Shown in pieces: positions 8,263-17,584 of a stretch of 64,000 nt of DNA. How positions within the stretch are numbered: position 1 is the stretch's first letter; the number at the start of each line of letters is the position of its first letter. The position numbers and the translations under genes were made by a program. The DNA is from Vibrio hangzhouensis (GTDB lineage: Bacteria > Pseudomonadota > Gammaproteobacteria > Enterobacterales > Vibrionaceae): assembly GCF_900107935.1 (NCBI RefSeq), contig NZ_FNVG01000005.1, forward strand, positions 124,001 through 188,000, in the 5' to 3' direction. The notes below the pieces were generated by a model. It was not told the origin of the DNA. It was given only the letters and a program-made list of their open reading frames with translations, and made no database searches.

Positions 8263-9564
8263 ATGACTAATGCCAAAAAACCTATGTCACTGACTACAAG
8301 AGTGATTATCGGTATGGTTGCAGGTATTTTGACAGGCTTCGCTATTCGAGGTCTATTTGCTGAGAACGGATTTGTAGACGCATACATTGTAAACGGGCTT
8401 TTTGAAGTTGGCGGTCAGATCTTTATCGCCAGCTTGAAAATGCTAGTTGTCCCTCTGGTATTCGTATCACTTGTTTGCGGTACCAGCTCTCTTAAAGACG
8501 TTACCACTCTAGGCCGTTTAGGTGGTAAAACTGTTCTATTCTACGTAGCGACGACTGCTGTAGCGATTACGCTGGCGCTGACTATGGGTACTGTCTTCCA
8601 GCCAGGCGCAGGTGCAGATCTTACTGCTGCAAGCTCTTTTGCTGCGAGCGAAGCCCCATCTTTGGGTCAAGTGATTATTGATATGTTCCCAACGAACCCT
8701 ATCAGTGCAATGGCAGAAGGCAGAACACTTCAGGTTATCGTTTTTGCTGTTCTTTTCGGTATTGCTATCAGTGCTGCGGGTGAACCGGGTGAGCGAATCG
8801 CTTCTGTTTTCCGTGACTTAAACGAAGTGATCATGAAATTGGTTGCTTTGCTGATGAACATCGCGCCGTTTGGTGTGTTCTTCCTGATGGCAAAGCTGTT
8901 TACTGGGTTGGGCCTAAGCGCTATTTTCAATCTTGCAGAGTATTTCTTGGTGCTGACGGCGACTTTGTTGCTTCACGGTCTTGTGACATACAGCGTGATG
9001 CTGAAATCGTTCACTGGTCTTAGCCCGGTCACGTTCCTTAAGAAGATGGAAGATGCCGTTATGTTTGCGTTCTCTACCGCTTCTTCAAACGCGACAATTC
9101 CGGTTACGATGGAAACTGCCCAAAACCGCCTTGGTGTGGATAACAAAGTTTCTTCGTTCACTATCCCTTTGGGTGCGACCATCAACATGGATGGTACGGC
9201 TATTATGCAGGGTGTGGCGACCGCATTTATTGCTCAGGCGTTTAACATTGACCTTACGATGGGTGACTACCTGACGGTTATCCTGACTGCTACACTTGCC
9301 TCTATCGGTACTGCTGGTGTTCCTGGTGTAGGTCTTATCATGCTGGCGATGGTACTTAACCAAGTGGGTCTTCCTTTAGAAGGTATCGCACTTATTATGG
9401 GTGTTGACCGTCTTCTTGATATGATTCGTACTGCGGTGAATATCACGGGTGACAGTGCAGTGACATGTATTGTCGCTAAATCCGAAGGTGCGTTAGATCT
9501 TGAGAAATTCAATGATCCGGCAGCTGGAGAGAAAGAAGAGAAGGTCGAACTGATTCGTACCTAA
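8263..9564 (+). CDS. Dicarboxylate/amino acid:cation symporter (DAACS family)
   Basis: This 433-residue inner-membrane carrier imports a C4-dicarboxylate or an acidic amino acid with Na+ or H+. It has the family hallmarks: eight helices, the serine-rich re-entrant motif STASSNATIP, the NMDGT motif, and the second re-entrant loop TLASIGTAGVPG followed by MGVDRLLDMIRTAVNITGD. The arginine of that last stretch favours an acidic substrate, as in glutamate and aspartate carriers. The start follows AAGGAGTAATT. Codons are strongly biased to highly expressed types compared with neighbours. A perfect CRP site upstream suggests control by carbon supply. It is monocistronic. The precise substrate cannot be read. 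Confidence 0.9.
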   Translation: MTNAKKPMSLTTRVIIGMVAGILTGFAIRGLFAENGFVDAYIVNGLFEVGGQIFIASLKMLVVPLVFVSLVCGTSSLKDVTTLGRLGGKTVLFYVATTAVAITLALTMGTVFQPGAGADLTAASSFAASEAPSLGQVIIDMFPTNPISAMAEGRTLQVIVFAVLFGIAISAAGEPGERIASVFRDLNEVIMKLVALLMNIAPFGVFFLMAKLFTGLGLSAIFNLAEYFLVLTATLLLHGLVTYSVMLKSFTGLSPVTFLKKMEDAVMFAFSTASSNATIPVTMETAQNRLGVDNKVSSFTIPLGATINMDGTAIMQGVATAFIAQAFNIDLTMGDYLTVILTATLASIGTAGVPGVGLIMLAMVLNQVGLPLEGIALIMGVDRLLDMIRTAVNITGDSAVTCIVAKSEGALDLEKFNDPAAGEKEEKVELIRT

Positions 9565-9577
9565 TTCTATCACCTAA

Positions 9578-9611
9578 AAAAGGGTCAATGGTTAGCGCCA
9601 TTGACCCTTTT
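9578..9611. terminator. Bidirectional terminator between convergent genes
   Basis: AAAAGGGTCAATGG at 9578-9591 pairs perfectly with CCATTGACCCTTTT at 9598-9611. A and T runs on both sides let it end the symporter transcript and the leftward export operon. Confidence 0.88.
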
Positions 9612-9624
9612 TGGTTTTGTAACC

Positions 9625-10764
9625 CTAATCTGTGTGACTGGTTCTAAATTTGGCGAAGCTAAAGCAAGCCAGGGCACCCCAGAGCAGTGTCTGAATCCAC
9701 AATTGGGTCCAAACATCACGTACTTGTGACCAGTCGGCGCCCATTTGATTCAGCTTGAGAAAGCCGTTTATGGCGGCTTGTGTGGGAAACAGTGCAGCAA
9801 TCCATTGGATAGGTATCGGCAATACTTCGACAGGCCAGATAAAGCCAGCTGAGAAGATTAAAGGCATAGAACTCATCAGTACCACTACCGTAACCAGTTC
9901 TCGTCTTGGCGTAATGGCACCCAGAAAGATACCGATAAAGCACGAGGTCAATAAAAATGGCAGCATTAGTGTCAGAATGTCGCTTGCGCTGGCTAATTTA
10001 CTGATGCCATACATGTCAAAGCTGGCACCGAAATAATACATTCCAAGCAGGTAATAGATGAAGACTAATACGACCGTCCTAACGGACACCACGGAGAAAA
10101 CCGACTGAGAACTCCAATAGCCAGTGCCTTGTCTTTGTGTACCACCCACCAATCCTGATGCCATGGCGAGTGTTTGCTGCAAAATAAGCACAAACACAGC
10201 GGGCACAACATAGTCGACATAACCCATTCGCGGATTAAAGGTCGGTTTAGCATTGAGCTTGGTTGCTGAATACTGTTTACTCGCCAGTTCAAGCGGCACA
10301 CCATCAATGACTAATTTAGCCACTTTAGCCTTGGCAGCCAGAGTACCACCTGCTTGAGCCAGGCCTTCCACTACCGTGCCGTAAACCAGAAACAGAGAGG
10401 CATCTCCTGCATAAGCCAATACCGGACTTTTGCCAAGCATGAGCTCTTTGTAGAAGTGCTCTGGGATGACCAGAAAACCTGTAATCTCGCCGTTAAGGAA
10501 GGCGTCTTTAGCTGAGTCAACGGTGTACTCTCTCTGCACAACGTTGACATTAGGGGTAGCATCCACCATACGTTCGAGTTGAAAACTGGCCTGACTCATA
10601 TCGAGGTTGACGATGGCAATCGGCTGCTCTCTGGGCGTTTGCTGAATATAGGGTAGTGGATACAAAAACGAATAAAAGATAACACCACCAAATACCGTTA
10701 ACACGACCACAGGGTTCGTTAGTATCGCTTTAAGTTCGAGCTTTACATGTTCAAACAGCGTCAT
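9625..10764 (-). CDS. ABC-2 type permease, second of a pair (YhhJ/YbhR-like)
   Basis: This 379-residue protein has one N-terminal membrane helix (about 19-38), a large periplasmic domain (about 40-185) and a cluster of about five helices at the C-terminus, the layout of ABC-2 exporter permeases such as YhhJ or YbhR. It probably forms a heterodimer with the product of the preceding gene, whose stop overlaps its start by four bases. It is the last gene of the operon TolC-like, HlyD-like, permease, permease. No Walker motifs occur in it or in its neighbours, so the ATPase must come from elsewhere or the complex uses another energy source. The substrate is unknown; drug or lipid-like compounds are common for the family. 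Confidence 0.85.
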   Translation of the reverse strand: MTLFEHVKLELKAILTNPVVVLTVFGGVIFYSFLYPLPYIQQTPREQPIAIVNLDMSQASFQLERMVDATPNVNVVQREYTVDSAKDAFLNGEITGFLVIPEHFYKELMLGKSPVLAYAGDASLFLVYGTVVEGLAQAGGTLAAKAKVAKLVIDGVPLELASKQYSATKLNAKPTFNPRMGYVDYVVPAVFVLILQQTLAMASGLVGGTQRQGTGYWSSQSVFSVVSVRTVVLVFIYYLLGMYYFGASFDMYGISKLASASDILTLMLPFLLTSCFIGIFLGAITPRRELVTVVVLMSSMPLIFSAGFIWPVEVLPIPIQWIAALFPTQAAINGFLKLNQMGADWSQVRDVWTQLWIQTLLWGALACFSFAKFRTSHTD

Positions 10765-11945
10765 GCAGTTAACTCCTTACTCGTGTGCTTTTTGATGAGC
10801 AACAGGGTAATAAACAGGGGCAGAAGGTAGCCAATCATAGGGAGCAAATGCGACAATGACTGAAAGGCAGTGACGCCGTAACTTGATTGACCGACCTGAA
10901 CCTCGATGTAGTGACTGACCGGGAGCAAGCTACGCCAAAATAGTGCCAAAGAGCTCATGTCCGTTGCCGGAAAGGTAATCCCCATGAAGGCAAAGCTAGG
11001 GGCTGTAAAAGCACCAGCAAAGCTCATCGCTCTAGCTGCATCGCAGGTAAGGAAAAAGAACATCGCACCCATAATCATACAGGCAAGCGTAGTGACTGCC
11101 TGAGCAATTAATAACACGCTCCAACTGCCTTCCATTGGCCATTGAATGATGTCGTAGAACCAAATCAGGAAGGTCGCGCCTAATAGTAAAAACCATAGGA
11201 AATAGGGCAGAAGCGTACGAGATAGTTGAAGAAGTACCTTTTCTTTTCCGAGCCAGGAAGTGATCCCAGCGATGCGGTAGTTTGCACTCAGCACCAATAC
11301 AGTCAGAGACACAATGGCAATCTGCCAGATGGCAGGAACAATCGCAGACACCAGAAACTGCGCGTAATTCAGTCCTTTGTTGAACAGCGGCGTAATTTGT
11401 GTCCTGACTGAAACGGCTTTACCCATCGCGGCGATGCTTGTCGTATCACCTTTAGCCAGTGCTTTGACAACTTCTACCTGCGCGTTGAAGGTTCCTTGTG
11501 CCTGAAGTGCTGCAGAATTGATCAAGCGCCCCACCAAAATGTACTGACTGTTATAAAACAGCGTAACCTGTGGTGGCATCGACTTGACAATCGCTTTGTC
11601 AAAGCCGTATGGAATGTAGAGTATGGCGTAGATGTCACCATCAATCATTGCTTTACGAGCTTTCGCGATGTCGTCATATTGGTGATCAACGCTGAGCATT
11701 GAGGTAGCATCATAATTTTGAGTCAGCTTTTGAGAAAGCGTACTTTTGCTGAGATCAACAACACCAATCGGTAGGTTGCTGGCGATACCTGCAGAAAAAA
11801 TCCAATATATCGAAAGACATATTAAGATTGGGACCCAAGTAAGGCACGATAACAGCCATCGGTCGTGACGAAGTATGTGCCACTGACTGTGTAAATGACT
11901 TTTGGCAAGTCTCCGCTTTGCCAGAGTTTGAAAACTGTGGGGCAT
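10761..11945 (-). CDS. ABC-2 type permease, first of a pair
   Basis: This 394-residue protein has the same layout as its downstream partner: an N-terminal helix (about 33-55), a periplasmic domain to about 190, then five or six helices ending in a lysine-rich tail. The start ATG at 11945 lies nine bases after the HlyD-like stop. Its last codon overlaps the next gene by four bases, which suggests translational coupling and a stoichiometric pair. The two permeases are clearly related in arrangement but diverged in sequence. An ATP-binding subunit is absent from the operon. Confidence 0.85.
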   Translation of the reverse strand: MPHSFQTLAKRRLAKSHLHSQWHILRHDRWLLSCLTWVPILICLSIYWIFSAGIASNLPIGVVDLSKSTLSQKLTQNYDATSMLSVDHQYDDIAKARKAMIDGDIYAILYIPYGFDKAIVKSMPPQVTLFYNSQYILVGRLINSAALQAQGTFNAQVEVVKALAKGDTTSIAAMGKAVSVRTQITPLFNKGLNYAQFLVSAIVPAIWQIAIVSLTVLVLSANYRIAGITSWLGKEKVLLQLSRTLLPYFLWFLLLGATFLIWFYDIIQWPMEGSWSVLLIAQAVTTLACMIMGAMFFFLTCDAARAMSFAGAFTAPSFAFMGITFPATDMSSLALFWRSLLPVSHYIEVQVGQSSYGVTAFQSLSHLLPMIGYLLPLFITLLLIKKHTSKELTA

Positions 11946-11954
11946 GGGAACGTC

Positions 11955-12929
11955 CTACATCTCAACCACAAGACTCATACCCATCCGCAGCGCGACATCG
12001 TCGCTTACTGGTCGCGCCTCAACCTCGAACGTGCGTAAGTCGAAGCCTTGAGTTGCGTCAGTGGAGCGCCAGGTCGCGAAGTCGCCCATCACAGCAACGT
12101 GAGTCACTCTGAATGTCACGGTCTCATCAAGCGCTGGCACGAAAGCATCAAACAGTTTTCCTTTTTCAAAGTTCATCAGATGATCTTCACGAACGTTCAG
12201 CACAGCCCAGGTGTCTTTTGTGTCGATAACAGTGACGACTGGGAAGCCCTGGGGTGCCAACTCGCCGCTGTGCAGCAGCACCTGTGAGACTTCACCGTCA
12301 AACCATGACTGAATTTGTGTATCAGCCGCATATGCTTCAACTTCCGCTACCGCACCTGCGGCCATTCTGGCTTTTTCTGCAGCGGCGATTTTTGTTTCGT
12401 TTCGGGCACCTTCTTTTGTCATTTGATACATCTGGAACGCTGCACTTTCGGTGTATTTTGCCGCTTGCCATTGAGTCAGCGCTTCGTCACGCTTCTGTTC
12501 TGCAACAACACCATCTTTGTATAGGTTGTTGACACGAAGATAGGTTTTCTCTAGCAGGGCAGCGGCCGCTTTAGCTTTTCGCCACTGATCTTCAGCGGCT
12601 TGAATTTGTTGCTGTCTTGCCCCAATTTCAGCTTCTTTAGCCAGTGCTCCGGCTGCCTTTTCGCCAGCGACAGCCTGTTCGAGTTTGGCCTCAATCTCCG
12701 GGCTGTGAATGGTGAAGATGAGTTGTCCTTCTTTCACTTCATCGCCTTTACGAACCAGTACTTTATCGATACGTCCTGGCACCTTAGAAGAGATGCTGTA
12801 CTGTTGTGATTCGATCTGACCTTGAATACGGAACGGCGGCGTCTGATAAGCATCGAAGAACTTATATCCGACCCAGCCGATAACAGCGACAGTACCTAAT
12901 GCCAGTAGAGTGGGTTTGACCTTGTTCAT
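11955..12929 (-). CDS. HlyD-family periplasmic adaptor protein
   Basis: This 324-residue membrane-fusion protein has an N-terminal anchor helix (about 7-25), a first lipoyl half (KVPGRIDKVLVRKGDEVKEGQ), a coiled-coil hairpin of about 110 residues rich in Ala, Glu and Lys, the second lipoyl half (FDGEVSQVLLHSGELAPQG) and a beta-barrel domain. It would link the inner-membrane permeases to the TolC-like channel. Its start overlaps the end of the channel gene by four bases. The layout is that of YhiI or EmrA-type adaptors. Confidence 0.88.
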   Translation of the reverse strand: MNKVKPTLLALGTVAVIGWVGYKFFDAYQTPPFRIQGQIESQQYSISSKVPGRIDKVLVRKGDEVKEGQLIFTIHSPEIEAKLEQAVAGEKAAGALAKEAEIGARQQQIQAAEDQWRKAKAAAALLEKTYLRVNNLYKDGVVAEQKRDEALTQWQAAKYTESAAFQMYQMTKEGARNETKIAAAEKARMAAGAVAEVEAYAADTQIQSWFDGEVSQVLLHSGELAPQGFPVVTVIDTKDTWAVLNVREDHLMNFEKGKLFDAFVPALDETVTFRVTHVAVMGDFATWRSTDATQGFDLRTFEVEARPVSDDVALRMGMSLVVEM

Positions 12930-14362
12930 GATGCATCCTTTGTTCTGAGTTGAGCGGGTGTAACGGCGTTATGTTTATACGTAGAAAAGTTGTTCATCTC
13001 ACTAGAAAGTGCGAGAAGTTTGTTCAGTGACAATAAGTACTGAAAGCTGGCAGCATCCTGCTGAGTTTTGATGCTGGCCAAATAGAGTTCAGCATCAACT
13101 ACATCCAGCGAGCGGCCAAGGCCTTGTGAGAATGCTTTTTGACGCAGTTTCAGGTTTTCTTGAGCGAGGCTAATACTTGAGTTAAGGCCTTGTACTTCGT
13201 CTAAGGCTTGCTGAGCTTCAAGATAGGTTTTTTCAACCAACACACTCAGATCTTGTTTCGCTTGTCTTTTAAGAAACTGAACCTGAGATACAGCGCTGTT
13301 CGCCGCCTTCATTTGCTCACTACGCCCGGTGTTTTCAAGAAGTGGTACGCTGACACCAATGCCGACCAACCAGTCAGGTTTGAGTTGGCTGGTCAACGAG
13401 TCGCCATGGTACAGGCTGTAATCGCCGTAAGCGTAAACTTCTGGGAAATACTTACCTTTTTCCGCTTTCATCAGGCTGCTGGCCTGCTTCTCTTTAGCGT
13501 CCAGAATGGCTAAACCGGGATAGGTATCAAGTGTTTGGTCTACAAAAGCATCCAGAGGCGGCAACGTCCGGTTGATGAATAATTCATCGCGTGGCTCGAC
13601 AGTTTCTGTCTGACCAAGCACTTGAGTTAACGCTGCCTGTGCAATATTCAGACTGTGTTCTACTTTCTTGCGTTCAACTACGGCTTTGTCGAGCGAGGCT
13701 TCAGCCTGCAATCGTTCGACTCGGGCAATCTGTCCCTGTTGTTCCAGTTTAATCGCAAAATCACGATGCTTGGTTAACCCTTGTTCGACCGCAAGGCGAG
13801 TGTCAACAACATTTTTAGCCAGGATAACGCTGAAATAGTATTTGCTTAGATCTTCATAACGCGCTTGAACTTCCATTGCTAACTGGCTTTGAGCTTCTTC
13901 CTTTTTGCCTTCCGCTGCTGTTTGTGCAGCAGTGATACGGCCACCCGTGAAGATCGGCCATACGGCGCGAATCGACGAGCTGAAGATATCTTTGTGTTCG
14001 ATGGTGGAGGTGATTCCGCCTAAAGCACTGGCAATCTGACCCAATTCAGGGCTCACGGCACCAAGGCCTGACAAATCGGGAACGCCACTCAAACTTTCTG
14101 CAAACTGAGCTCCGCTGAGCGTAACATCCTGATCTAAGCGGGTGTAGTTGGCACCAATGGTGACTTTTGGCAGGTTGAGACTGCCGGTTGCATCTTGCAG
14201 GTGACCGTATCTTTCGACATTTGCGCGCTGTGCTGCGAGTGAGTTGTTATTTTGCTGAAGCAGTTGCCAGGCTTCATCAAATGACACATCAGCAGCGAAG
14301 GCGCTAAACGAAAGCGATCCTAGCAGTGCGCCCACAGCCAAAGGCAGGGACTTAATCTTCAT
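12926..14362 (-). CDS. TolC-family outer membrane efflux protein
   Basis: This 478-residue protein has a signal peptide with likely cleavage after AFA at about residue 23, followed by two repeats of the OEP domain with long heptad-rich helices (about 150-260 and 360-460). It would form the trimeric outer-membrane duct of the export complex coded by this operon. It is the first gene, so the promoter lies in the bases upstream, where a long perfect palindrome begins 29 bases before the start codon. Its sequence does not identify the substrate. Confidence 0.88.
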   Translation of the reverse strand: MKIKSLPLAVGALLGSLSFSAFAADVSFDEAWQLLQQNNNSLAAQRANVERYGHLQDATGSLNLPKVTIGANYTRLDQDVTLSGAQFAESLSGVPDLSGLGAVSPELGQIASALGGITSTIEHKDIFSSSIRAVWPIFTGGRITAAQTAAEGKKEEAQSQLAMEVQARYEDLSKYYFSVILAKNVVDTRLAVEQGLTKHRDFAIKLEQQGQIARVERLQAEASLDKAVVERKKVEHSLNIAQAALTQVLGQTETVEPRDELFINRTLPPLDAFVDQTLDTYPGLAILDAKEKQASSLMKAEKGKYFPEVYAYGDYSLYHGDSLTSQLKPDWLVGIGVSVPLLENTGRSEQMKAANSAVSQVQFLKRQAKQDLSVLVEKTYLEAQQALDEVQGLNSSISLAQENLKLRQKAFSQGLGRSLDVVDAELYLASIKTQQDAASFQYLLSLNKLLALSSEMNNFSTYKHNAVTPAQLRTKDAS

Positions 14363-14390
14363 GTATGCTCCAATCGAGATGTTAACGAAA

Positions 14391-14414
14391 TTATTAGAGT
14401 ATATACTCTAATAA
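14391..14414. promoter_or_regulatory. 24-bp perfect palindrome, probable operator of the export operon
   Basis: The half-site TTATTAGAGTAT at 14391-14402 is followed at once by its exact reverse complement at 14403-14414. Such long even palindromes next to efflux genes are typical of TetR-family operators, and the distance of about 30 bases from the first start codon fits repression. No TetR or MarR gene lies next to the operon. Confidence 0.7.
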
Positions 14415-14517
14415 AATGCTGTTCAATAACATAAATATAGATGGTGTTTCGATATTTACGTGGTTAACTATCTGATATTTCGAGGTCAATTTAAAATGGG
14501 AGTGAAAATCGGGTAAT

Positions 14518-14538
14518 AAAAAAGCATCGCTAACGATG
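14518..14538 (-). terminator. Terminator after the small leftward gene
   Basis: Read leftwards, CATCG-TTAG-CGATG (14538-14525) is followed by CTTTTTTATTA. The stem is short but the T run is good. It lies 35 bases after the stop of the 79-residue gene and so supports that gene. Confidence 0.6.
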
Positions 14539-14572
14539 AATTAGGACGCTTTCTTGACTGGGTTTGACTTGT

Positions 14573-14812
14573 TCAGTCTTGAGATGGACATACATATCCG
14601 GCTCGCCACATCAAATCTTTTGACTGAAGTAACTCTTTTAGTACTTCACTTCCGGACATTTGTGGTGACGCGAATGAGACAAGTACATCCTGCTCAAACT
14701 CAGGTTTTAGCGAGTCAGTGGTTTGATAGGCCCTGACGTGGGTAAAAGTTGCTCGGCGATTTTTTGACAGCAACGCTCTATCGAGGCAAATTCCAAAACA
14801 GTCCCGTTCCAT
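14573..14812 (-). CDS. Small protein of unknown function, 79 residues
   Basis: I do not recognise this protein. Support for it being real: an ATG at 14812 preceded by AAGAAGGA at good spacing, an ordinary mixed composition, and a terminator-like hairpin just after the stop. It holds three cysteines (residues 5, 9 and 75), a basic N-terminal half and an acidic middle, and no signal peptide or membrane segment. It lies between the export operon and the sensor kinase gene and is read leftwards, like the export operon, but the terminator separates them. A PilZ-like, DUF or regulatory role cannot be assigned. Confidence 0.55.
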   Translation of the reverse strand: MERDCFGICLDRALLSKNRRATFTHVRAYQTTDSLKPEFEQDVLVSFASPQMSGSEVLKELLQSKDLMWRAGYVCPSQD

Positions 14813-15223
14813 AACGACGTTCCTTCTTACGTTTTAATCTTGTTATCTGGTACGTTTGTTACTGCTTCATTCTTTATAATTATTGTGGTGTTACAAATTG
14901 GCTACAATTGATTCAGAGCCTGATTTGGCTGCTAACGCAAGAGGGACCAGAGCCTTAAAACAATTGCTGATTTAACTATACGGAAATAGTGCTGCTTTGT
15001 TCTAAAAATAAGCTAAAAGTGATGTGATCATAATCAGTATTTTGATTGCATATTCATGTAACTGACATAAAACATCATGCCCTTGTTTGAGGATTTATCA
15101 TCTTGTCGGGATATCGGTCTATCCAACCGATTGAAATTTAATAGCGAGTGTCACAGTTCGGGTAGAGTATCAATGCTCGAATGTTACTGTCCTGTTACAG
15201 TGTTGGCATATAGGAGAGTCAAC
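14813..15223. other. Intergenic region upstream of the CitA-type kinase
   Basis: These 411 bases separate two divergent genes and should hold both promoters. In-frame start codons at 15077 and later exist ahead of the kinase, but they would add about 49 residues with no resemblance to the family. I see no clear operator here. Confidence 0.4.
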
Positions 15224-16843
15224 ATGAAATGGAATCAGATAAGTTTTCGACACCGAATGCTGATCATTATGACGGTATCAGGGTTGTTGCAGTTGCTTGT
15301 CTTATCAATAGCGGGTTTCAGCTACATCAAACAGTCTCAGGAAAATGAGATGGGCCTTAAGGCACAAGGCGTTGCTACTTTTTTGGCACAGTCATCTTCT
15401 GTTATCAATATGATAGAGAATCAAACGGCACCTAGAATGCAGGAACGATTTCGCGGACTCACTGAAATGATTGGTGCGGCGTTTATCGTTATCGGCGATA
15501 AAGATGGGATAAGACTGATTCACCCTGTCGATGAGCGAATAGGCTTGCCAATGATGGGAGGTGACAACGACCTCGCTTTGGTTCATGGGCAGTCTTATGT
15601 TTCGTTTGCTGAAGGTTCGTTAGGTAAGTCCGTGCGTGGCAAGGCTGCGGTGTTTGACAAAGACGGAAATATCATTGGCGTTGTCTCCGTGGGTTATCTG
15701 CTCGATAGGCTCCAGGATCGCATTGAACCTTATCTGGCTTTTTTACTGGGTATGGCCATCTTGGTGTTAGCCGCTAACGCGGTTGTATCAAACTTCATTT
15801 CTCGACGATTTCAAAGAGCGCTTTTGGGTTTTGAGCCAGAAGAAATTGGCCGACTTTACAGTGAACTGGATGTCACCATGAGTACGATTAAAGAAGGGGT
15901 TATCAGTATTGACTCCAATGGTGTGCTCAGATCTATCAACACCAGTGCATGTGAGATTTTAGGGCTTGAGAAAGCCAAAGTGATGAATCGTCCACTTACT
16001 CAGGTACTACCCAATTCGGATTTGCAGTCTCTGATACAGAGTCAGGAAGTCGATCATGATATTGAGCTTTACTTGAATCAGCAACGCATCGTTGCTAACC
16101 GAAGCCCGATCTTAGTCGATGGAAAGGTCGTGGGTGCAGTATCGAGTTTTCGATTGAGAGATGAAATCAGTGAATTGACCGAACAGCTTTCGCAAACTAA
16201 AGCCTATGCAGAGATGCTGCGCTCACAAACTCATGAACATAGGAATAAGCTCAATACGATCAGCGGACTGGTACAAATGGGGGAGCTTGACGCGGTTCAG
16301 AGTTTGATTGGACAAGAAACGGCCCACTATCAAACTCTGATTGAGTTCTTACGCGAGACCATCAAAGACCCATTGATCGCAGGTATGCTTTTGGGCAAGA
16401 CAGAGCGGGCAAGAGAGCTCGGGCTTACGCTTCATGTGGATGATGAGTCTCGCCTGGAGCCCTTGTCCAAAGAAATCAATGCCGATGATCTTGTGACTAT
16501 TTTGGGTAATTTAATCGATAACGCCTTTGAAGCCACACTGTCAGCGATTAAGCAGGTACCTAATGACCGGATGGATATTGCACAAGTCGAGGTTTCGTTA
16601 AGTGATTTTGGTAATGAGATCATTCTAGAAGTTATAGATAAAGGATGCGGCTTGCCTAAGCACCTGGATGTTGCTTCCCTTACAAAAAGGGGTGTGTCTA
16701 GCAAAGCACAATTTAATCGTGGCGTCGGGTTGTTTTTGGTTAAGCAGTTGACAGAAAGATACCAGGGACAGTTTGAGATGGTAGATAATAAGGAAAGAGG
16801 AACACGGGTGACTGTTTATATTCCTAAGGATGGACTGGCATGA
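15224..16843 (+). CDS. CitA/DcuS-type sensor histidine kinase
   Basis: This 539-residue membrane kinase probably senses an external carboxylate. It has a membrane helix (about 14-36), a periplasmic sCache/PASC-type domain (about 40-170), a second helix (about 172-195), a cytoplasmic PAS domain (about 215-310), and a dimerisation helix with the motif HEHRN holding the presumed phosphorylated His337. The ATPase domain shows GNLIDNAFEA, DKGCGLP and RGVGLFLVKQL, the pattern of the CitA/DcuS/DctS group. The ATG at 15224 follows TAGGAGAG. The response-regulator gene overlaps its end by four bases. The convergent TctCBA transporter is the natural target, and the ligand is therefore likely to be a di- or tricarboxylate. 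Confidence 0.92.
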   Translation: MKWNQISFRHRMLIIMTVSGLLQLLVLSIAGFSYIKQSQENEMGLKAQGVATFLAQSSSVINMIENQTAPRMQERFRGLTEMIGAAFIVIGDKDGIRLIHPVDERIGLPMMGGDNDLALVHGQSYVSFAEGSLGKSVRGKAAVFDKDGNIIGVVSVGYLLDRLQDRIEPYLAFLLGMAILVLAANAVVSNFISRRFQRALLGFEPEEIGRLYSELDVTMSTIKEGVISIDSNGVLRSINTSACEILGLEKAKVMNRPLTQVLPNSDLQSLIQSQEVDHDIELYLNQQRIVANRSPILVDGKVVGAVSSFRLRDEISELTEQLSQTKAYAEMLRSQTHEHRNKLNTISGLVQMGELDAVQSLIGQETAHYQTLIEFLRETIKDPLIAGMLLGKTERARELGLTLHVDDESRLEPLSKEINADDLVTILGNLIDNAFEATLSAIKQVPNDRMDIAQVEVSLSDFGNEIILEVIDKGCGLPKHLDVASLTKRGVSSKAQFNRGVGLFLVKQLTERYQGQFEMVDNKERGTRVTVYIPKDGLA

Positions 16844-17526
16844 ATGACTTAACGAGAGTCATGATAATAGAAGACGATCTTAAGATCGCGGAGCTACATC
16901 GACGTTACCTCGAGCAGATGGGGGGATTTGAGGTGGTAGGTATTGCAACTTCGAAAGTCGAAGCGGAGATGCAGCTCGAAGTCCTTGAGCCAGAATTGGT
17001 GTTACTTGACGTTTATCTGCCAGATGGGACCGGCATTGAAATACTTGCACGCTTACGAAGCTTGAATCAGCAATGTGACGTTATTTTAATTACCGCAGCC
17101 CGAGACGTGGAAACGTTGCAGCAGGCGATGCGCGGTGGTGTAATTGATTACCTTCTAAAGCCGGTGATGTTCCCCAGACTGGAAGCAGCATTAAAAAAAT
17201 ATCAGAAACGTACCGAACAACTGCATCATGCTGATGGTCTCGACCAGTCACTCGTTGATGAAATGATGCAGTCTGCGGCGGCAGAAAAATCAGCAGAAGT
17301 ACGTTTACCGAAAGGGATTGATGGTGTCACGCTTGAGAAGATTAGAGCGTTGTTTCGCGAAGATAAACCGTATACAGCAGATGAAGCGGGCGAAAATATC
17401 GGCGCAAGCCGAACCACCGCCAGACGCTATTTGGAGTTTCTGATAAGCATTGGTGAGCTGGAAGCAGATGTGAACTACGGTACGGTCGGGCGCCCAGAAC
17501 GGTGTTATTGCCGGGTGAAACGCTAA
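16840..17526 (+). CDS. CitB/DcuR-type response regulator
   Basis: This 228-residue regulator has a receiver domain with acidic residues Glu11, Asp12 and Asp13, the phosphorylation site Asp57 in LLDVYLPDG, and Lys at the usual late position (LLKPV). A linker leads to a C-terminal helix-turn-helix (about 160-225, YTADEAGENIGASRTTARRYLE), as in CitB, DcuR and related regulators. It overlaps the kinase gene by four bases and pairs with it. A probable target is the tctCBA transporter that ends 115 bases downstream on the other strand. Confidence 0.92.
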   Translation: MNDLTRVMIIEDDLKIAELHRRYLEQMGGFEVVGIATSKVEAEMQLEVLEPELVLLDVYLPDGTGIEILARLRSLNQQCDVILITAARDVETLQQAMRGGVIDYLLKPVMFPRLEAALKKYQKRTEQLHHADGLDQSLVDEMMQSAAAEKSAEVRLPKGIDGVTLEKIRALFREDKPYTADEAGENIGASRTTARRYLEFLISIGELEADVNYGTVGRPERCYCRVKR

Positions 17527-17584
17527 CTTTCTGAGTTGTAAACCTCGTTGGAGGTTTGTCTGCAAACTTGTTATCCAAGGAAAA

